From Allosediminivita pacifica (GTDB taxonomy: Bacteria > Pseudomonadota > Alphaproteobacteria > Rhodobacterales > Rhodobacteraceae): 64,000 nt of DNA. Positions 34,823 to 44,010 of the stretch are shown piece after piece. The notes below the pieces were generated by a model. That model worked only from the letters and a program-made list of their open reading frames with translations. It did not search any database and was not told the origin of the DNA. Numbering within the stretch: position 1 is the first letter of the stretch; the number at the start of each line of letters is the position of its first letter. The translations under genes were made by a program, and so were the position numbers. Location: contig NZ_QBKN01000012.1 of assembly GCF_003054175.1 (NCBI RefSeq), positions 62,001 through 126,000 of the forward strand, in the 5' to 3' direction.

Positions 34823-36105
34823 GCCAGCACCAGAGAGGGCATCGCGATGATCAGAACGGTCACCGCGATGTCCGCCAGGAAGAAGGGCAGCACGCCCGCG
34901 AAGATCTGGGTCGTGCTCACGTAGTCTGTCGCCACGTTTCGTATGACGAAGACGTTCAGCCCGACCGGTGGCGTGATCATCCCGATCTCCAGCAACTTGA
35001 CCACGAGCACGCCGAACCAGACGAGGCTGATGCCTTCGGCGTTGAGTAGCGGCAGGAAGACGGGCAGCGTGACCAGCATGGCGCCGAAGGGCTCCATCAC
35101 CATGCCCAGCAGAAGGTAGACCACCACGATCATGAACATGAGCTGCACGTAGCTCACGTCGGCGCCGCCGATGGTGCGCGAGATGAAGCCCGATAGCCCG
35201 GTGATGCCCAGGAAGCGAGTGAACATCATGGCGCCGATGCCGATGATCAGCAGCGAGGCCGTGGTCTGGAGGGTTTCCAGCAGGGAGTCCTTCATGACCT
35301 TGCGGTTCAGCGTGCCCACGGCCGCGGCGCAGAGGATCGCGCCACCGGCGCCGACGGCGCCCGCCTCGGTGGCGGTGAAATAGCCCGAGAAAAGCCCGCC
35401 GAAGACCAGCAGGATCAGTACGAGCACCGGCCAGACCTTGCGCAGTGCCGTGCCGATGGAGAGCTGGTTGCCCTCGAGCCGGCCGCGCGGGATGAGGTCG
35501 GGGCGGGTCCAGGCGAGGATGAGCACGATGACCGCGTAGCTGAGGGCGGTGATGATGCCCACGGTGACACCGCCGAGGAAGACGTCGGTGATCGAGGTCT
35601 CGGAGAAGACGCCGTAGAGGATCATCAGGATCGAAGGCGGGATCAGCGCGCCGATGGTGCCGCCCGCGGCGATCGAGCCCGCCGAGATGGCGGGCGAATA
35701 GCCCGCACGGACCATTTCGGGGATGGCGATGCGGCCCATGGAGGCCGCGGTGGCAAGCGACGAGCCGCAGACCGCCGCGAAGCCGGAACAGGCGAAGATC
35801 GACGAGACGGCCAGCGCCCCCGGCACCCGCCAGAGCAGGGCCTTGGCCGCGTCGAAGAGGCCTTCGGTCAGGCGGGCGTGGAAGGCGACGAAGCCCATCA
35901 GGAGGAACATGGGCACGGCGCTCATCGTCCAGCTGGCGACGAAGGAGTAGGGCGTGTTCGACAGGATGCCAAAGGCCGGTTTCAGCCCCAGCAGCGATAC
36001 GATCCCGCCGAAGGACACCGCGATCAGCGAGAGCGCGACGGGCACGCGCAGCAGCAGCAGCGCGAATAGGATGCCGACACCCCAGAAGCCGGTTTCGACG
36101 CTCAT
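34804..36105 (-). CDS. dctM: TRAP transporter large permease (DctM)
   Basis: A 433-residue, about 12-helix inner-membrane subunit of a sodium-driven TRAP uptake system. It shows DctM features such as AAGGTIGALIPPSILMILYG and ITPPVGLNVFVI. Its ATG is one base after the dctQ stop. It is the last gene of the operon that starts with the crotonase gene, so it likely imports the aromatic or organic acid processed by that operon. Confidence 0.93.
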   Translation of the reverse strand: MSVETGFWGVGILFALLLLRVPVALSLIAVSFGGIVSLLGLKPAFGILSNTPYSFVASWTMSAVPMFLLMGFVAFHARLTEGLFDAAKALLWRVPGALAVSSIFACSGFAAVCGSSLATAASMGRIAIPEMVRAGYSPAISAGSIAAGGTIGALIPPSILMILYGVFSETSITDVFLGGVTVGIITALSYAVIVLILAWTRPDLIPRGRLEGNQLSIGTALRKVWPVLVLILLVFGGLFSGYFTATEAGAVGAGGAILCAAAVGTLNRKVMKDSLLETLQTTASLLIIGIGAMMFTRFLGITGLSGFISRTIGGADVSYVQLMFMIVVVYLLLGMVMEPFGAMLVTLPVFLPLLNAEGISLVWFGVLVVKLLEIGMITPPVGLNVFVIRNVATDYVSTTQIFAGVLPFFLADIAVTVLIIAMPSLVLALPGLW

Positions 36106-36106
36106 C

Positions 36107-36595
36107 TCATGGTCTCCGTGCGATCTGGATGCCGCGCAGCGCCGTGACGAGGGCGGCGAGCAGGAAGCCCGCGGGCGGCAGGAAGTAGGTGGGCCAGACG
36201 GGCAGGGCGTGGCCCAGGACGTCGACGAAGGTGCCCGCGGCGTAGTTCTTTACCGCGTCGCCCCAGGTGACCCAGGCGATGGCGGCGTAGATCACGCAGG
36301 CGATCACCGCCACGAGGATGTCCGACAGGCGCAGTAGCGGCGAGGGGAGGAAGGAGTCGAGGATCTCGACCGAGATCATGGCGCGGCTTCTTTCAACCCA
36401 TGCCAGCGGCAGGAAGGCGATCAGCACCATGTAGTAGCGCGAGACGATCTCGTTGGTGGCCGGTATCGGTCGGTCCAGAAGGTTCCGGGCCAGCACCTCG
36501 GCGGCCACGTGCAGGAGAAGGGCCATGAGGCCAATGGCGCCGACCAGGGCGAGCCCCTGTGCCACGCGGTCGGCCGCGCGCTCGATGGAATTCAT
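36107..36595 (-). CDS. dctQ: TRAP transporter small permease (DctQ)
   Basis: A 162-residue four-helix TRAP small subunit with the family pattern ALLLHVAAEVLARNLLDRPIP and FLPLAWVERSRAMISVE. Start ATG 36595 is preceded by GGGGTG; the upstream continuation of the frame is arginine-rich and not membrane-like. It lies after a hairpin that separates it from the binding-protein gene. Confidence 0.92.
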   Translation of the reverse strand: MNSIERAADRVAQGLALVGAIGLMALLLHVAAEVLARNLLDRPIPATNEIVSRYYMVLIAFLPLAWVERSRAMISVEILDSFLPSPLLRLSDILVAVIACVIYAAIAWVTWGDAVKNYAAGTFVDVLGHALPVWPTYFLPPAGFLLAALVTALRGIQIARRP

Positions 36596-36630
36596 CGTCA
36601 CACCCCGTTTGCCTGTATCGGAAGGGCTGA

Positions 36631-36649
36631 GGCGGCCCGGAGGGCCGCC
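36631..36649 (-). promoter_or_regulatory. Hairpin between dctP and dctQ
   Basis: A perfect eight-base stem GGCGGCCC / GGGCCGCC with a GGA loop lies nine bases past the dctP stop. There is no T tract on the minus strand. The position matches the hairpins after rhaS and smoE and suggests mRNA stabilisation or partial termination after the binding-protein gene. Confidence 0.6.
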
Positions 36650-36657
36650 CCGGTCTT

Positions 36658-37782
36658 TCAGAGCCCGTAGGACGAGACGTCGACCTTGGACCAGATTTCT
36701 TCCCACATGCGGTCGATCATGGCGTCGCGGTCGTGGTCGACTTCTTCGGAGATGCCTTCCCACTTCTCGAAGAGGGAGACGAACTCATCGACCCGCGAGG
36801 GCGCGTCATCCATTCCGAAGCGTTCGGCCGAGACCTCGGCGGCCGTCTCGCGGTCGTCGAGGGCGAACTGGCGTGCGGCCTCGGTGAAGGCCTCGTCGGC
36901 GTCGAGGAACTCGATGCCGGCTTCCTCGGCCGCCTCGCGGGCGATGGCGGCGAAGTCGTAGCCCCAGCGCTGCGAGAAGTCGGCGTTGGCGCGGTTGGCG
37001 GCGCGCATGAGTGCGGCGCGCTCGTCCTCGGACATCGACTGCCAGGTGGTGGCGGCAGTGGTGAAGTTCGAGGTCGAGAAGTAGGTGCCGAGTGGCACGG
37101 GGGTCGCGTACTCGACAAGTTCGACAAGGCGGAAGGCGAGCAGGTCGCCGATCGAGGCCATGGAGCCGTCGATCGTGCCCTGGCTCATCGCCTCGAAGGT
37201 TTCGAGCACGCTGATGGAAACCGGGACCGCGCCGAAGTTCTCGGCCCAGCGGGAGTAGGGCGCGCCGCCCGAGCGCAGGCGCAGGCCCTGAAGGTCCTCG
37301 GCGGTCTCGACCGGCTCCTTGGTCAGGAGCATGTAGGGATCGGACGAGCCGGAGCCGAGGAAGACCATGCCGGCGTCGGATAGCTCCTGCTGGCACTCGG
37401 CGCAGTTGACCGTGTACTCGGTGAGGGCGGCGGCCATCGCGTAGGGATCGCGCCCCGAGAGCGAGAGTTCACCGGCGAGCGCGAAGTTCGGCAGGTCAGC
37501 GGGGAAGTAGAGCGGCAGCAGGTTGCCGACATCGACGAGTCCGGTCTGAAGCGCGTCCTTCATGCCGCCGAGGCCCACGACCTCGGGGCCGAGAGGGATG
37601 GCCCCCATCTCGCCGTCGGATTCCTCGGGAAGGTATTCGGCCAGCTTCTCGTAGAGGTGGCTGGTCGAGGGGTGGGCCGGGGGCGCACCCGACGCGATGC
37701 GCAGGTCCCGCGCATCCGCGGTGGCCGGCAGCGCCAGCATCAGGGCCGCGGTGGCGGCGGTCGTCCATCTAGCAAGTGTCAT
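36658..37782 (-). CDS. dctP: TRAP transporter substrate-binding protein (DctP)
   Basis: A 374-residue periplasmic protein with a signal peptide (TAALMLALPATADA-RD) and the DctP pattern LRIASGAPPAHPSTSHLYEKLAE near the start and YMLLTKEPVETAEDLQGLRLRSGG in the middle. The conserved arginine in GLRLRSGG normally salt-bridges a carboxylate, so the ligand is probably an organic acid, here perhaps a hydroxycinnamate or a derivative (context only). GGGAGGAGAC precedes the ATG. Confidence 0.92.
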   Translation of the reverse strand: MTLARWTTAATAALMLALPATADARDLRIASGAPPAHPSTSHLYEKLAEYLPEESDGEMGAIPLGPEVVGLGGMKDALQTGLVDVGNLLPLYFPADLPNFALAGELSLSGRDPYAMAAALTEYTVNCAECQQELSDAGMVFLGSGSSDPYMLLTKEPVETAEDLQGLRLRSGGAPYSRWAENFGAVPVSISVLETFEAMSQGTIDGSMASIGDLLAFRLVELVEYATPVPLGTYFSTSNFTTAATTWQSMSEDERAALMRAANRANADFSQRWGYDFAAIAREAAEEAGIEFLDADEAFTEAARQFALDDRETAAEVSAERFGMDDAPSRVDEFVSLFEKWEGISEEVDHDRDAMIDRMWEEIWSKVDVSSYGL

Positions 37783-37809
37783 GAGTCTCCTCCCTGAATT
37801 GTCATGACG

Positions 37810-38685
37810 TCACATTTTCAGAAGCCGCCTCGCATTCTCCTTAAGTATCAGCGGCTTCACCTCCTCCTTGAGATCGAGCCCGTCGAAATCGGACAACCAG
37901 CGGTCCGGCGTGATCGCCGGCCAGTCGGAGCCGAACAGCATCTTCTTCTTCAGGATCGAATTCGCGTAGTGCACGAAGATCGGCGGGAAGTACTTCGGCG
38001 ACCATCCGGACATGTCGATGTAGACGTTGGGTTTGTGCTGGGCGACCATCAGGCCCTCTTCCGTCCAGGGGAAGGAGGGGTGGGCCAGCACGATGGGCGT
38101 GTCGGGAAAATCGACGGCGACATCGTCGATGTGCACCGGATTGGAATACTTCAGCCGCATCCCCATGCCGCCGCGCATCCCTGAGCCGACGCCGGTCTGG
38201 CCGGTGTGGAAGAGCATGATGGCGCCTTCATCGGCGATGGCCTCGTAGAGCGGGTAGGCCATGCGATCGTTGGGCCAGAAGCCCTGCAGCGTGGGGTGGA
38301 ACTTGAAACCTTTCACGCCGAACTCGCGCACGAGGCGACGCGCCTCGCGGGCGCCGGCCTTGCCCTTGGCCGGGTCGATGCTGGCGAAAGGGATCAGGAT
38401 GTCGTCGTTCTCGGCGGCGATCTGCGCGACTTCCTCGTTGGAATAGCGGCGGAAGCCGGTTTCGCGCTCGGAATCGACGGGGAAGATCACGGCGCCGATG
38501 CGTCGTTCGCGGAAGTATTCGGCCGTCTGCTGGACCGATGGCAGCATGCCCTGCGCGCCCGCCGGATTTTTGAAATACTTCGCCATGGCGGCCTGGAAGT
38601 CGTCGTAGCCGTCGTCGCGTGGGCCGCAGCAGGGCTCTTCCGCGTGGGTGTGGAAGTCGATGGCGATCAGGTCGTCGATGTTCAT
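37810..38685 (-). CDS. Amidohydrolase-2 family metal-dependent hydrolase
   Basis: A 291-residue TIM-barrel enzyme of the ACMSD/LigW/LigJ superfamily. Metal-site elements are AIDFHTHAEE at the N terminus, GFKFHPTLQGF, VLAHPSFPWTEE and FGSDWP near residue 255. Members include decarboxylases, hydratases and hydrolases acting on aromatic or ring-cleaved acids. ATG 38685 overlaps the MarR stop (ATGA), and the binding-protein gene follows 27 bases on. A role in removing or hydrolysing the ring-acid side group is plausible, but the reaction is not assigned. Confidence 0.85.
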   Translation of the reverse strand: MNIDDLIAIDFHTHAEEPCCGPRDDGYDDFQAAMAKYFKNPAGAQGMLPSVQQTAEYFRERRIGAVIFPVDSERETGFRRYSNEEVAQIAAENDDILIPFASIDPAKGKAGAREARRLVREFGVKGFKFHPTLQGFWPNDRMAYPLYEAIADEGAIMLFHTGQTGVGSGMRGGMGMRLKYSNPVHIDDVAVDFPDTPIVLAHPSFPWTEEGLMVAQHKPNVYIDMSGWSPKYFPPIFVHYANSILKKKMLFGSDWPAITPDRWLSDFDGLDLKEEVKPLILKENARRLLKM

Positions 38686-39164
38686 GCGATACGGCCCCCG
38701 TCCTCGATCCTGAGATACTTGCGCAGAAGGGTGCGCAGTTGTTCTGCCTCGGCCGGTGTCAGCCCGCTGACATCGCTCGCCTCGTGGCGGTCGAAGGCGG
38801 GACGGAGTTCGGCGAGGTGCGCCTCGCCCTTCTCGGTCAGACGCAGCTCCATCGCCCGCTTGTCGTCTTCCGGCACGCTGCGGGCGATGAGCCCCGCATC
38901 CTCGAGCGTGCGGGCCATCTTGGCCATGTGGGCGCGCTTGATGTCGAGCGCGCGTGCGACGACGCCCTGCCGGATGCCGGGGTTGTCATGGATGACGAGC
39001 ATGACCGACATCTCGCCCGGGCGGACGTCCTTGTCAGAGAGATTCGCGAAGAAGTCCTCGAAGCTGCGCAACTGGGCGAGGCGCAGCAGGAAACCGAGCG
39101 ATTCCGCCAGCGGGCCGAGTCGGATCGACTGTCCCTCCCGGGTGGTTTCGAGCGCCTCACCCAT
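38682..39164 (-). CDS. MarR-family regulator
   Basis: A 160-residue MarR protein with the winged-helix core (IRQGVVARALDIKRAHMAKMARTLEDAG, about residues 58-85) followed by the wing and LTEKGEAHLAELRPAFDRHE. It overlaps both neighbours (8 bases with the crotonase gene, 4 with the amidohydrolase). MarR-type CouR/FerC regulators of hydroxycinnamate pathways respond to the CoA thioester made by the ligase, and the same role is likely here by context. The palindrome at 40002-40011 is a candidate site. Confidence 0.9.
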   Translation of the reverse strand: MGEALETTREGQSIRLGPLAESLGFLLRLAQLRSFEDFFANLSDKDVRPGEMSVMLVIHDNPGIRQGVVARALDIKRAHMAKMARTLEDAGLIARSVPEDDKRAMELRLTEKGEAHLAELRPAFDRHEASDVSGLTPAEAEQLRTLLRKYLRIEDGGRIA

Positions 39165-39957
39165 TGCCGGGCGCCTGTACCTTGGCGGCGCGCTTTTCGA
39201 GGAAGTCGCGCAGGCGCTGCTTGGCCTCGGGCGTCATGGTGGCCAGCGAGGCGACCATCGATTCCGTGAACAGACCGTCCTCGGAAGACATGTCCGCGAT
39301 GCGGGGCAGGGCGTTGAGGATGGCGTAGTTGGTGAACTCGGCGTTGGTGGCGGTGCGGGCGGCGATCTCGACCGCGCGGGTCAGCGCCTCACCCTCGGGG
39401 ACGACGTAGCTGACGCCGCCCCAGCGTTCCATTTCCTCGGCCCCGAGCGTGCGCCCGGTCAGCATCATGTCCCCCATTCGGGGCGCGCCGATCAGGCGGG
39501 CGACGCGGACCGATCCGCCGCCGCCGACGAAGATGCCGCGCTGGCCTTCGGGGAGGGCGAAGAAGGCGCTGGTGTCGGCCACGCGCAGTTGTGTCGAGGC
39601 GGCGAGTTCGAAGCCGCCGCCGACCACGGCACCGCTGAGGGCCGAGACGAAGGGGATCAGGCCGCGTTCGATCATGTCGAAGATGCGGTGCCACTGGCGG
39701 GAGCCCTTCACGGCTTCGAACAGTGGCTTTTCCGAGTGTTCGGAGAGATCCAGCCCGGCGCAGAAGTGCGGGCCGTGGCCGTGGATGACTCCGGCCTTGG
39801 CCTCGTCCGTGGCCCGCGTGACGGCGGCGCCGATGGCCTGCACGAACCTGTCGGAGATGGCGTTGCGCTTGTCGGGGCGGTTCAGCCCGATGAGGGCGAC
39901 GTCGCCGCGCAATTCGTAGGTGACAAGGCCTTCGGCCCCGCTCGATCCATCGGTCAA
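39157..39957 (-). CDS. Crotonase-family enoyl-CoA hydratase/isomerase
   Basis: A 266-residue crotonase. Oxyanion-hole elements are HFCAGLDLSEH (about residue 65) and GAVVGGGFELA (about 110), with the catalytic-position glutamate in ALPEGQRG. The start is TTG 39957 with GGGAGGAAGG at ideal distance. First gene of the leftward operon and divergent from the acyl-CoA ligase, so it should act on the aromatic acyl-CoA made by that ligase: either hydration/retro-aldol (Ech-like) or a beta-oxidation hydration. Confidence 0.88.
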   Translation of the reverse strand: MTDGSSGAEGLVTYELRGDVALIGLNRPDKRNAISDRFVQAIGAAVTRATDEAKAGVIHGHGPHFCAGLDLSEHSEKPLFEAVKGSRQWHRIFDMIERGLIPFVSALSGAVVGGGFELAASTQLRVADTSAFFALPEGQRGIFVGGGGSVRVARLIGAPRMGDMMLTGRTLGAEEMERWGGVSYVVPEGEALTRAVEIAARTATNAEFTNYAILNALPRIADMSSEDGLFTESMVASLATMTPEAKQRLRDFLEKRAAKVQAPGNG

Positions 39958-40000
39958 GTGCCTTCCTCCCGGCGCCTCTCCGGACGCTCAATTCTGTTTC

Positions 40001-40030
40001 CTTGTAGACAAAACGGATGATTCGAGTCAA
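40001..40030 (-). promoter_or_regulatory. Candidate crotonase-operon promoter with MarR-type palindrome
   Basis: On the minus strand TTGACT (40025-40030) and TACAAG (40001-40006) are separated by 18 bases, an acceptable sigma-70 promoter. TTGT-AG-ACAA (40002-40011) is an inverted repeat of the kind bound by MarR proteins, and it covers the -10. Binding there would repress the operon that encodes the regulator. Confidence 0.45.
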
Positions 40031-40093
40031 CGTTATCTTAACCGTGGGCGGGAAGAGGAGCCTGCCCCGCGGCCAAGGCATGCAGGAGGAGAC

Positions 40094-41929
40094 ATGACCG
40101 AAGCGAAGGTCGAAGTCCCGCTTTGGGACTCGAAAGTGCGATCCGGGACACGTCCCGACGGAAGCATCCTGGTCTGGCAGGAAGACCCCCTGGAGCCCTA
40201 TCCCGACCGGATTACCGAGCCGCTTTTCGACTGGGCTGAAACCGACCCCGACCGGACATGGATGGCCGAGCGCGGTCCCGGTCGCGAATGGATCAGGCTG
40301 AGCTACGGCGAGGCTGCGACATGCATCCGTGCGATCGCGAGCGCGCTGGTGGCGCGTGGGCTGTCGCAGGATCGCCCGGTCCTGATCCTCTCGGGCAATT
40401 CCATCGCGCATGCCCTCATGGCGCTGGCAGCACAGCACGTCGGCGTGCCATCGGCGGCGCTGGCGCCGGCCTACGCGCTGGCGGGCGGCGACTTTGCCAA
40501 GCTGCGCGACATCGCCGAGCAGCTTTCCCCGGGGCTGATCTTTGCCGAGGATGTCACGAAATTCGTGTCCGGCATCGACGCGGTCTTTGGCAAGGAGGTG
40601 CCGGTTGTTTGCCGAGAGGGCGAGGTGCCGGGGCGCGAGACGATTTCGTTGGAAAGCCTGCTGGCCACCCCGCCCAGCGACGAGATGCAGGCCGCACATG
40701 AGGCGGTCACCTCCGATACGGTCGCCAAGTTCCTGTTCACCTCGGGGACGACGGGCACCCCCAAGGCGGTGATCCAGACCAACGGGATGCTCTGCTCGAA
40801 CCAGCAGATCATCCGGCAGTGCTTTACCTTCATGCAGGAGACCCCGCCCGTCGTTGTCGACTGGGCGCCCTGGAACCACACGGCCAGCGGCAACAAGGTC
40901 TTCAACATGATCTTCTACAACGGCGGGACCTACTACATCGATGACGGGCGCCCGACGCCGGAGGGGATCGACCGGACGATCGAGAACCTGCGCGATATCT
41001 CGCCCACCTGGTATTTCAACGTCCCGCTGGGCTTTCAGATGTTGCTGGATGCGTTCGAGACGGATCACGCCCTGCGCGAGACCTTCTTCAAGCGGTTGCA
41101 GATGCTGTTCTACGCGGGTGCGGGCATGAGCCAGCCGGTCTGGGACCGCATCACGCGTGTCGCCAACGACATGGTGCCGGGTGGCGTATTGCTGACGACC
41201 GGGTTCGGGGCCACCGAGACGGGGCCCTTCTCGCTGATCTGTACCGAGCGGCAGGAGCATGCGGGCAACCTCGGCGTGCCGGCGCACGGGGTGGTGCTGA
41301 AACTGGTGCCGCAGGGCGACAAGCTGGAGGGGCGGGTGAAGAGCCCCTCGGTCACGCCGGGCTACTGGGGTAACGCCGAACTGACGGCAGAGGCCTTCGA
41401 CGAGGAGGGTTTCTACAGCTTCGGAGACGCTTTCAGGTTTGCGGTGCCCGGGGACCCCTCGAAAGGGTTCGTCTTCGACGGACGGCTGGCCGAGAACTTC
41501 AAGCTGGCCTCCGGCACCTGGGTGGCGGTCGGTCCGTTGCGGGCGCAGCTGACCAACCAGCTTGGCGGGCTTGCATCGGACGTGGTGATCGCGGGCGAGG
41601 GGCATATCGAGCTGGGCGCGCTGGTGGTGCCGAACTGGGACGCGCTGCGGGATCTGACTGGGACGAGCCTGCGCGGCGAGGCGCTTCTGAACCATCCCAA
41701 GGTGCGCCACGAGGCGGCGCAGCGGCTTGCGGCGCATGCCGCGGCGGCCACGGGATCGTCCAGTCGGGTGACCCGCATGATGTTCTTGTCGGTGCCGCTC
41801 GACTTCGACAAGGGCGAGGTGACCGACAAGGGATCGATCAATCAGCGCGCAGTGCTGCGGCACCGCTCGGACCTTGTCGATGCGCTTTGGAGCGAAGATC
41901 CGCGGGTGATCGCGCTGGAGCACGCATGA
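40094..41929 (+). CDS. fcs: Feruloyl-CoA synthase-like acyl-CoA ligase
   Basis: A 611-residue ANL-superfamily ligase that activates an aromatic acid with ATP and CoA. The AMP-binding P-loop is FTSGTTGTPKAV; YAGAGMSQPVWDRI, TTGFGATETGP and the late FDGRLAENFKLASGTWV motif match feruloyl-CoA synthases rather than fatty-acid ligases. The usual C-terminal lysine region is replaced by DFDKGEVTDKGSINQ, also typical of Fcs. AGGAGGAGAC precedes the ATG. It is coupled to the acyl-CoA dehydrogenase by ATGA and divergent from the crotonase. Ferulate, coumarate or a dihydro form are candidate substrates. Confidence 0.86.
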   Translation: MTEAKVEVPLWDSKVRSGTRPDGSILVWQEDPLEPYPDRITEPLFDWAETDPDRTWMAERGPGREWIRLSYGEAATCIRAIASALVARGLSQDRPVLILSGNSIAHALMALAAQHVGVPSAALAPAYALAGGDFAKLRDIAEQLSPGLIFAEDVTKFVSGIDAVFGKEVPVVCREGEVPGRETISLESLLATPPSDEMQAAHEAVTSDTVAKFLFTSGTTGTPKAVIQTNGMLCSNQQIIRQCFTFMQETPPVVVDWAPWNHTASGNKVFNMIFYNGGTYYIDDGRPTPEGIDRTIENLRDISPTWYFNVPLGFQMLLDAFETDHALRETFFKRLQMLFYAGAGMSQPVWDRITRVANDMVPGGVLLTTGFGATETGPFSLICTERQEHAGNLGVPAHGVVLKLVPQGDKLEGRVKSPSVTPGYWGNAELTAEAFDEEGFYSFGDAFRFAVPGDPSKGFVFDGRLAENFKLASGTWVAVGPLRAQLTNQLGGLASDVVIAGEGHIELGALVVPNWDALRDLTGTSLRGEALLNHPKVRHEAAQRLAAHAAAATGSSSRVTRMMFLSVPLDFDKGEVTDKGSINQRAVLRHRSDLVDALWSEDPRVIALEHA

Positions 41930-43548
41930 GCGCAGGACTGATTGCAGCGGTGCTGGCCCGGACACCGGGCTGGGCGGAGCAGGCCGAGGCGGCTGGGCTC
42001 GATGATGTCGCGCTGTCCCAGATCCTCGAGGCGGCAGAGGTGCGGGCGCGCAACGATCTTGCGCCGCTTGCCGCACGGGCCGATGCCGCGGGGTGCCGCC
42101 TCGAGGGCGGGCGCGTGATCGTGCCCGGGGGCTACAAGGCGGCCTACAGGGCACTGGCATACGATGGCTGGATCGGCACTGACCTGTCGCCCGATCTTGG
42201 CGGAATGGGCTTGCCATTGCCGGTGCACGTTGCCGCGACCCTGCCGATGGAAGGTGCCGCGCTTCCGTTCATGATGGCGCTCGGATCCTCGCGGGCCGGG
42301 GCGCACCTGCTGGCCGGCGCCGCACCGGAACTGGCCGCCGAGTGGGCTCCCCGGATCGCATCCGGAGAGTGGACGGCGACGATCTGCATCTCGGAGCCCG
42401 ACGCGGGGTCCGACGTCGGGCGGATCCGGACGCGGGCCCGCCGCGAGGGGGAGCGCTGGGTCATCGAGGGCACCAAGTGCTGGATCAGCTTCGGCGACCA
42501 CGACATGGCCGACCGGATCGGACATCTGCTGCTCGCGCGGACCGGGACGCCTGAGGAAGGATCACGCGGCCTGTCGCTTTTTCTCGTCCCGGACCTGCAC
42601 GAGAACGGGGCGCGTAACGGGATTTCCGTCGAGCGGATCGAGGAAAAGCTGGGTCTGCATGGCTCGCCCACCTGCGTTCTGCGGTTCGACGGCGCCGAGG
42701 CCACGCTGATCGGTGCGCCGGGGCGGGGGCTGTCACAGCTTTTCGGGATGATCGAGCTGATGCGGCTTCAGGTGGGCACGCAAGGCGCCGGGATCGCGAT
42801 GGAATGCGCGCGGCTTGCCCGGGACTATGCCTCGGAACGCCGACAGGGCGGGGACCCGTCCGGGCCGCCGACGCCGATCGAGGCCCACCCGGACGTGCAG
42901 CGACAGCTTGCCGTGCTCGATGCCCACGCGGTGCTGCTGACGGCGCTGGTACTGGAAACCGCCGTGACGCTGGAGCAGGCGCACCGGGGTGATGACGGCG
43001 CCACGGCCCGGGCGGCGTTTCTTCTGCCTCTGGTCAAGACCTTTGGCGGAGAGCTGGGGACGGCCAGCACGAGCGGCGCGATACAGGTCTTCGCGGGTGC
43101 GGGGTATACACGGGAATGGCCGGTGGAGCGGCACTACCGCGATGCGCGCATCATGACGATCTACGAGGGCACGACAGGCATGCAGGCCCAGGATTTCCTG
43201 TTGCGGCGGCTGATCAAGGAAGAGGGCCGCGGACTGGAGGGTTTTGCCGCAAGGGCAGCCGCGGAGTTGTCGCGGGATGCCCTGACGAAGGAGATGATGG
43301 AGCGGCTGCGCGCCGTGGCGGCGCGCTTGCGCGATGCATCGCCAGAGGCAAGGCTGCACGCGGCAGACGGGGCGCTGCGAGCCGGGTGGTGTGCCGTAAG
43401 CGCCACGCTCGCCGCCCGGATGACGGGGCACGATGTCCGCACGGACCGCGCCATGGCGCAGTGGCGGGCCCTGCTTCCCGCGCGCATGGCCGAGGCGGAG
43501 GCGCGGATCGCCTTCGGGCTGGGCTTGGCGGATGTTAAACAATCCTAA
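41926..43548 (+). CDS. Acyl-CoA dehydrogenase
   Basis: A 540-residue flavoprotein of the long (ACAD/AidB-like) branch. Seen features: ICISEPDAGSDVGRIRTRA (flavin/substrate loop), GTKCWISFGDHD, LGLHGSPTCVL and the C-terminal YEGTTGMQAQDFLLRRL. It overlaps fcs by ATGA, so the two are co-translated. In this setting it could desaturate a phenylpropanoyl-CoA to the cinnamoyl-CoA, allowing dihydro-hydroxycinnamates to enter the pathway. Confidence 0.88.
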   Translation: MSAGLIAAVLARTPGWAEQAEAAGLDDVALSQILEAAEVRARNDLAPLAARADAAGCRLEGGRVIVPGGYKAAYRALAYDGWIGTDLSPDLGGMGLPLPVHVAATLPMEGAALPFMMALGSSRAGAHLLAGAAPELAAEWAPRIASGEWTATICISEPDAGSDVGRIRTRARREGERWVIEGTKCWISFGDHDMADRIGHLLLARTGTPEEGSRGLSLFLVPDLHENGARNGISVERIEEKLGLHGSPTCVLRFDGAEATLIGAPGRGLSQLFGMIELMRLQVGTQGAGIAMECARLARDYASERRQGGDPSGPPTPIEAHPDVQRQLAVLDAHAVLLTALVLETAVTLEQAHRGDDGATARAAFLLPLVKTFGGELGTASTSGAIQVFAGAGYTREWPVERHYRDARIMTIYEGTTGMQAQDFLLRRLIKEEGRGLEGFAARAAAELSRDALTKEMMERLRAVAARLRDASPEARLHAADGALRAGWCAVSATLAARMTGHDVRTDRAMAQWRALLPARMAEAEARIAFGLGLADVKQS

Positions 43549-43604
43549 ACGGGGGGCGTGCGATAGAAGTGCGGGAACCTTACGTCTTTCAGGATCTGGA
43601 ACGC

Positions 43605-43994
43605 ATGAACACCGATGCCGAACGCTGCCTGATCGTCGAGGATACAGAAACGGATCGCGCGATGATGCGCCGCGTCGTCACCCGGCAATGCGAGGGGCAG
43701 AACTTCATCTTTGCCAAGTCGCTCCGCGAGGCGCGCGAGATACTGAAAACGCGCGCCATCTTTTTCGTCTTCCTGGACAATACGCTTCCCGACGGGCGCG
43801 GGGCCGATTTCGTGGCCGAACTCGCGGCGCATCCCGAGTGGAAGCGGCTGCCGGTTGTCATCGTCAGCGACTGGCCTTCGCCCTTTCTCTACGCCAAGGC
43901 AAAGGCTTGCAACGTGCTGGAGATCTGGACCAAGAACGATTTCAAGGGACCCGAGATCCTGCGCGTCCTCGGGGCGAAATCAAGAGCCTTCTGA
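43605..43994 (+). CDS. Single-domain response regulator
   Basis: A 129-residue receiver with CLIVEDTETDRAMM, phospho-acceptor Asp in VFLDNTLPDG, Ser in VIVSDWP and Lys in IWTKNDF. No output domain. The frame opens at a GTG (43569), but ATG 43605 with GGA upstream gives the normal receiver start. It is convergent with the kinase at 44011 and resembles the receiver at 48893 (shared LDNxLPDG). Confidence 0.82.
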   Translation: MNTDAERCLIVEDTETDRAMMRRVVTRQCEGQNFIFAKSLREAREILKTRAIFFVFLDNTLPDGRGADFVAELAAHPEWKRLPVVIVSDWPSPFLYAKAKACNVLEIWTKNDFKGPEILRVLGAKSRAF

Positions 43995-44010
43995 ACGCGC
44001 GGGGCCTTCT

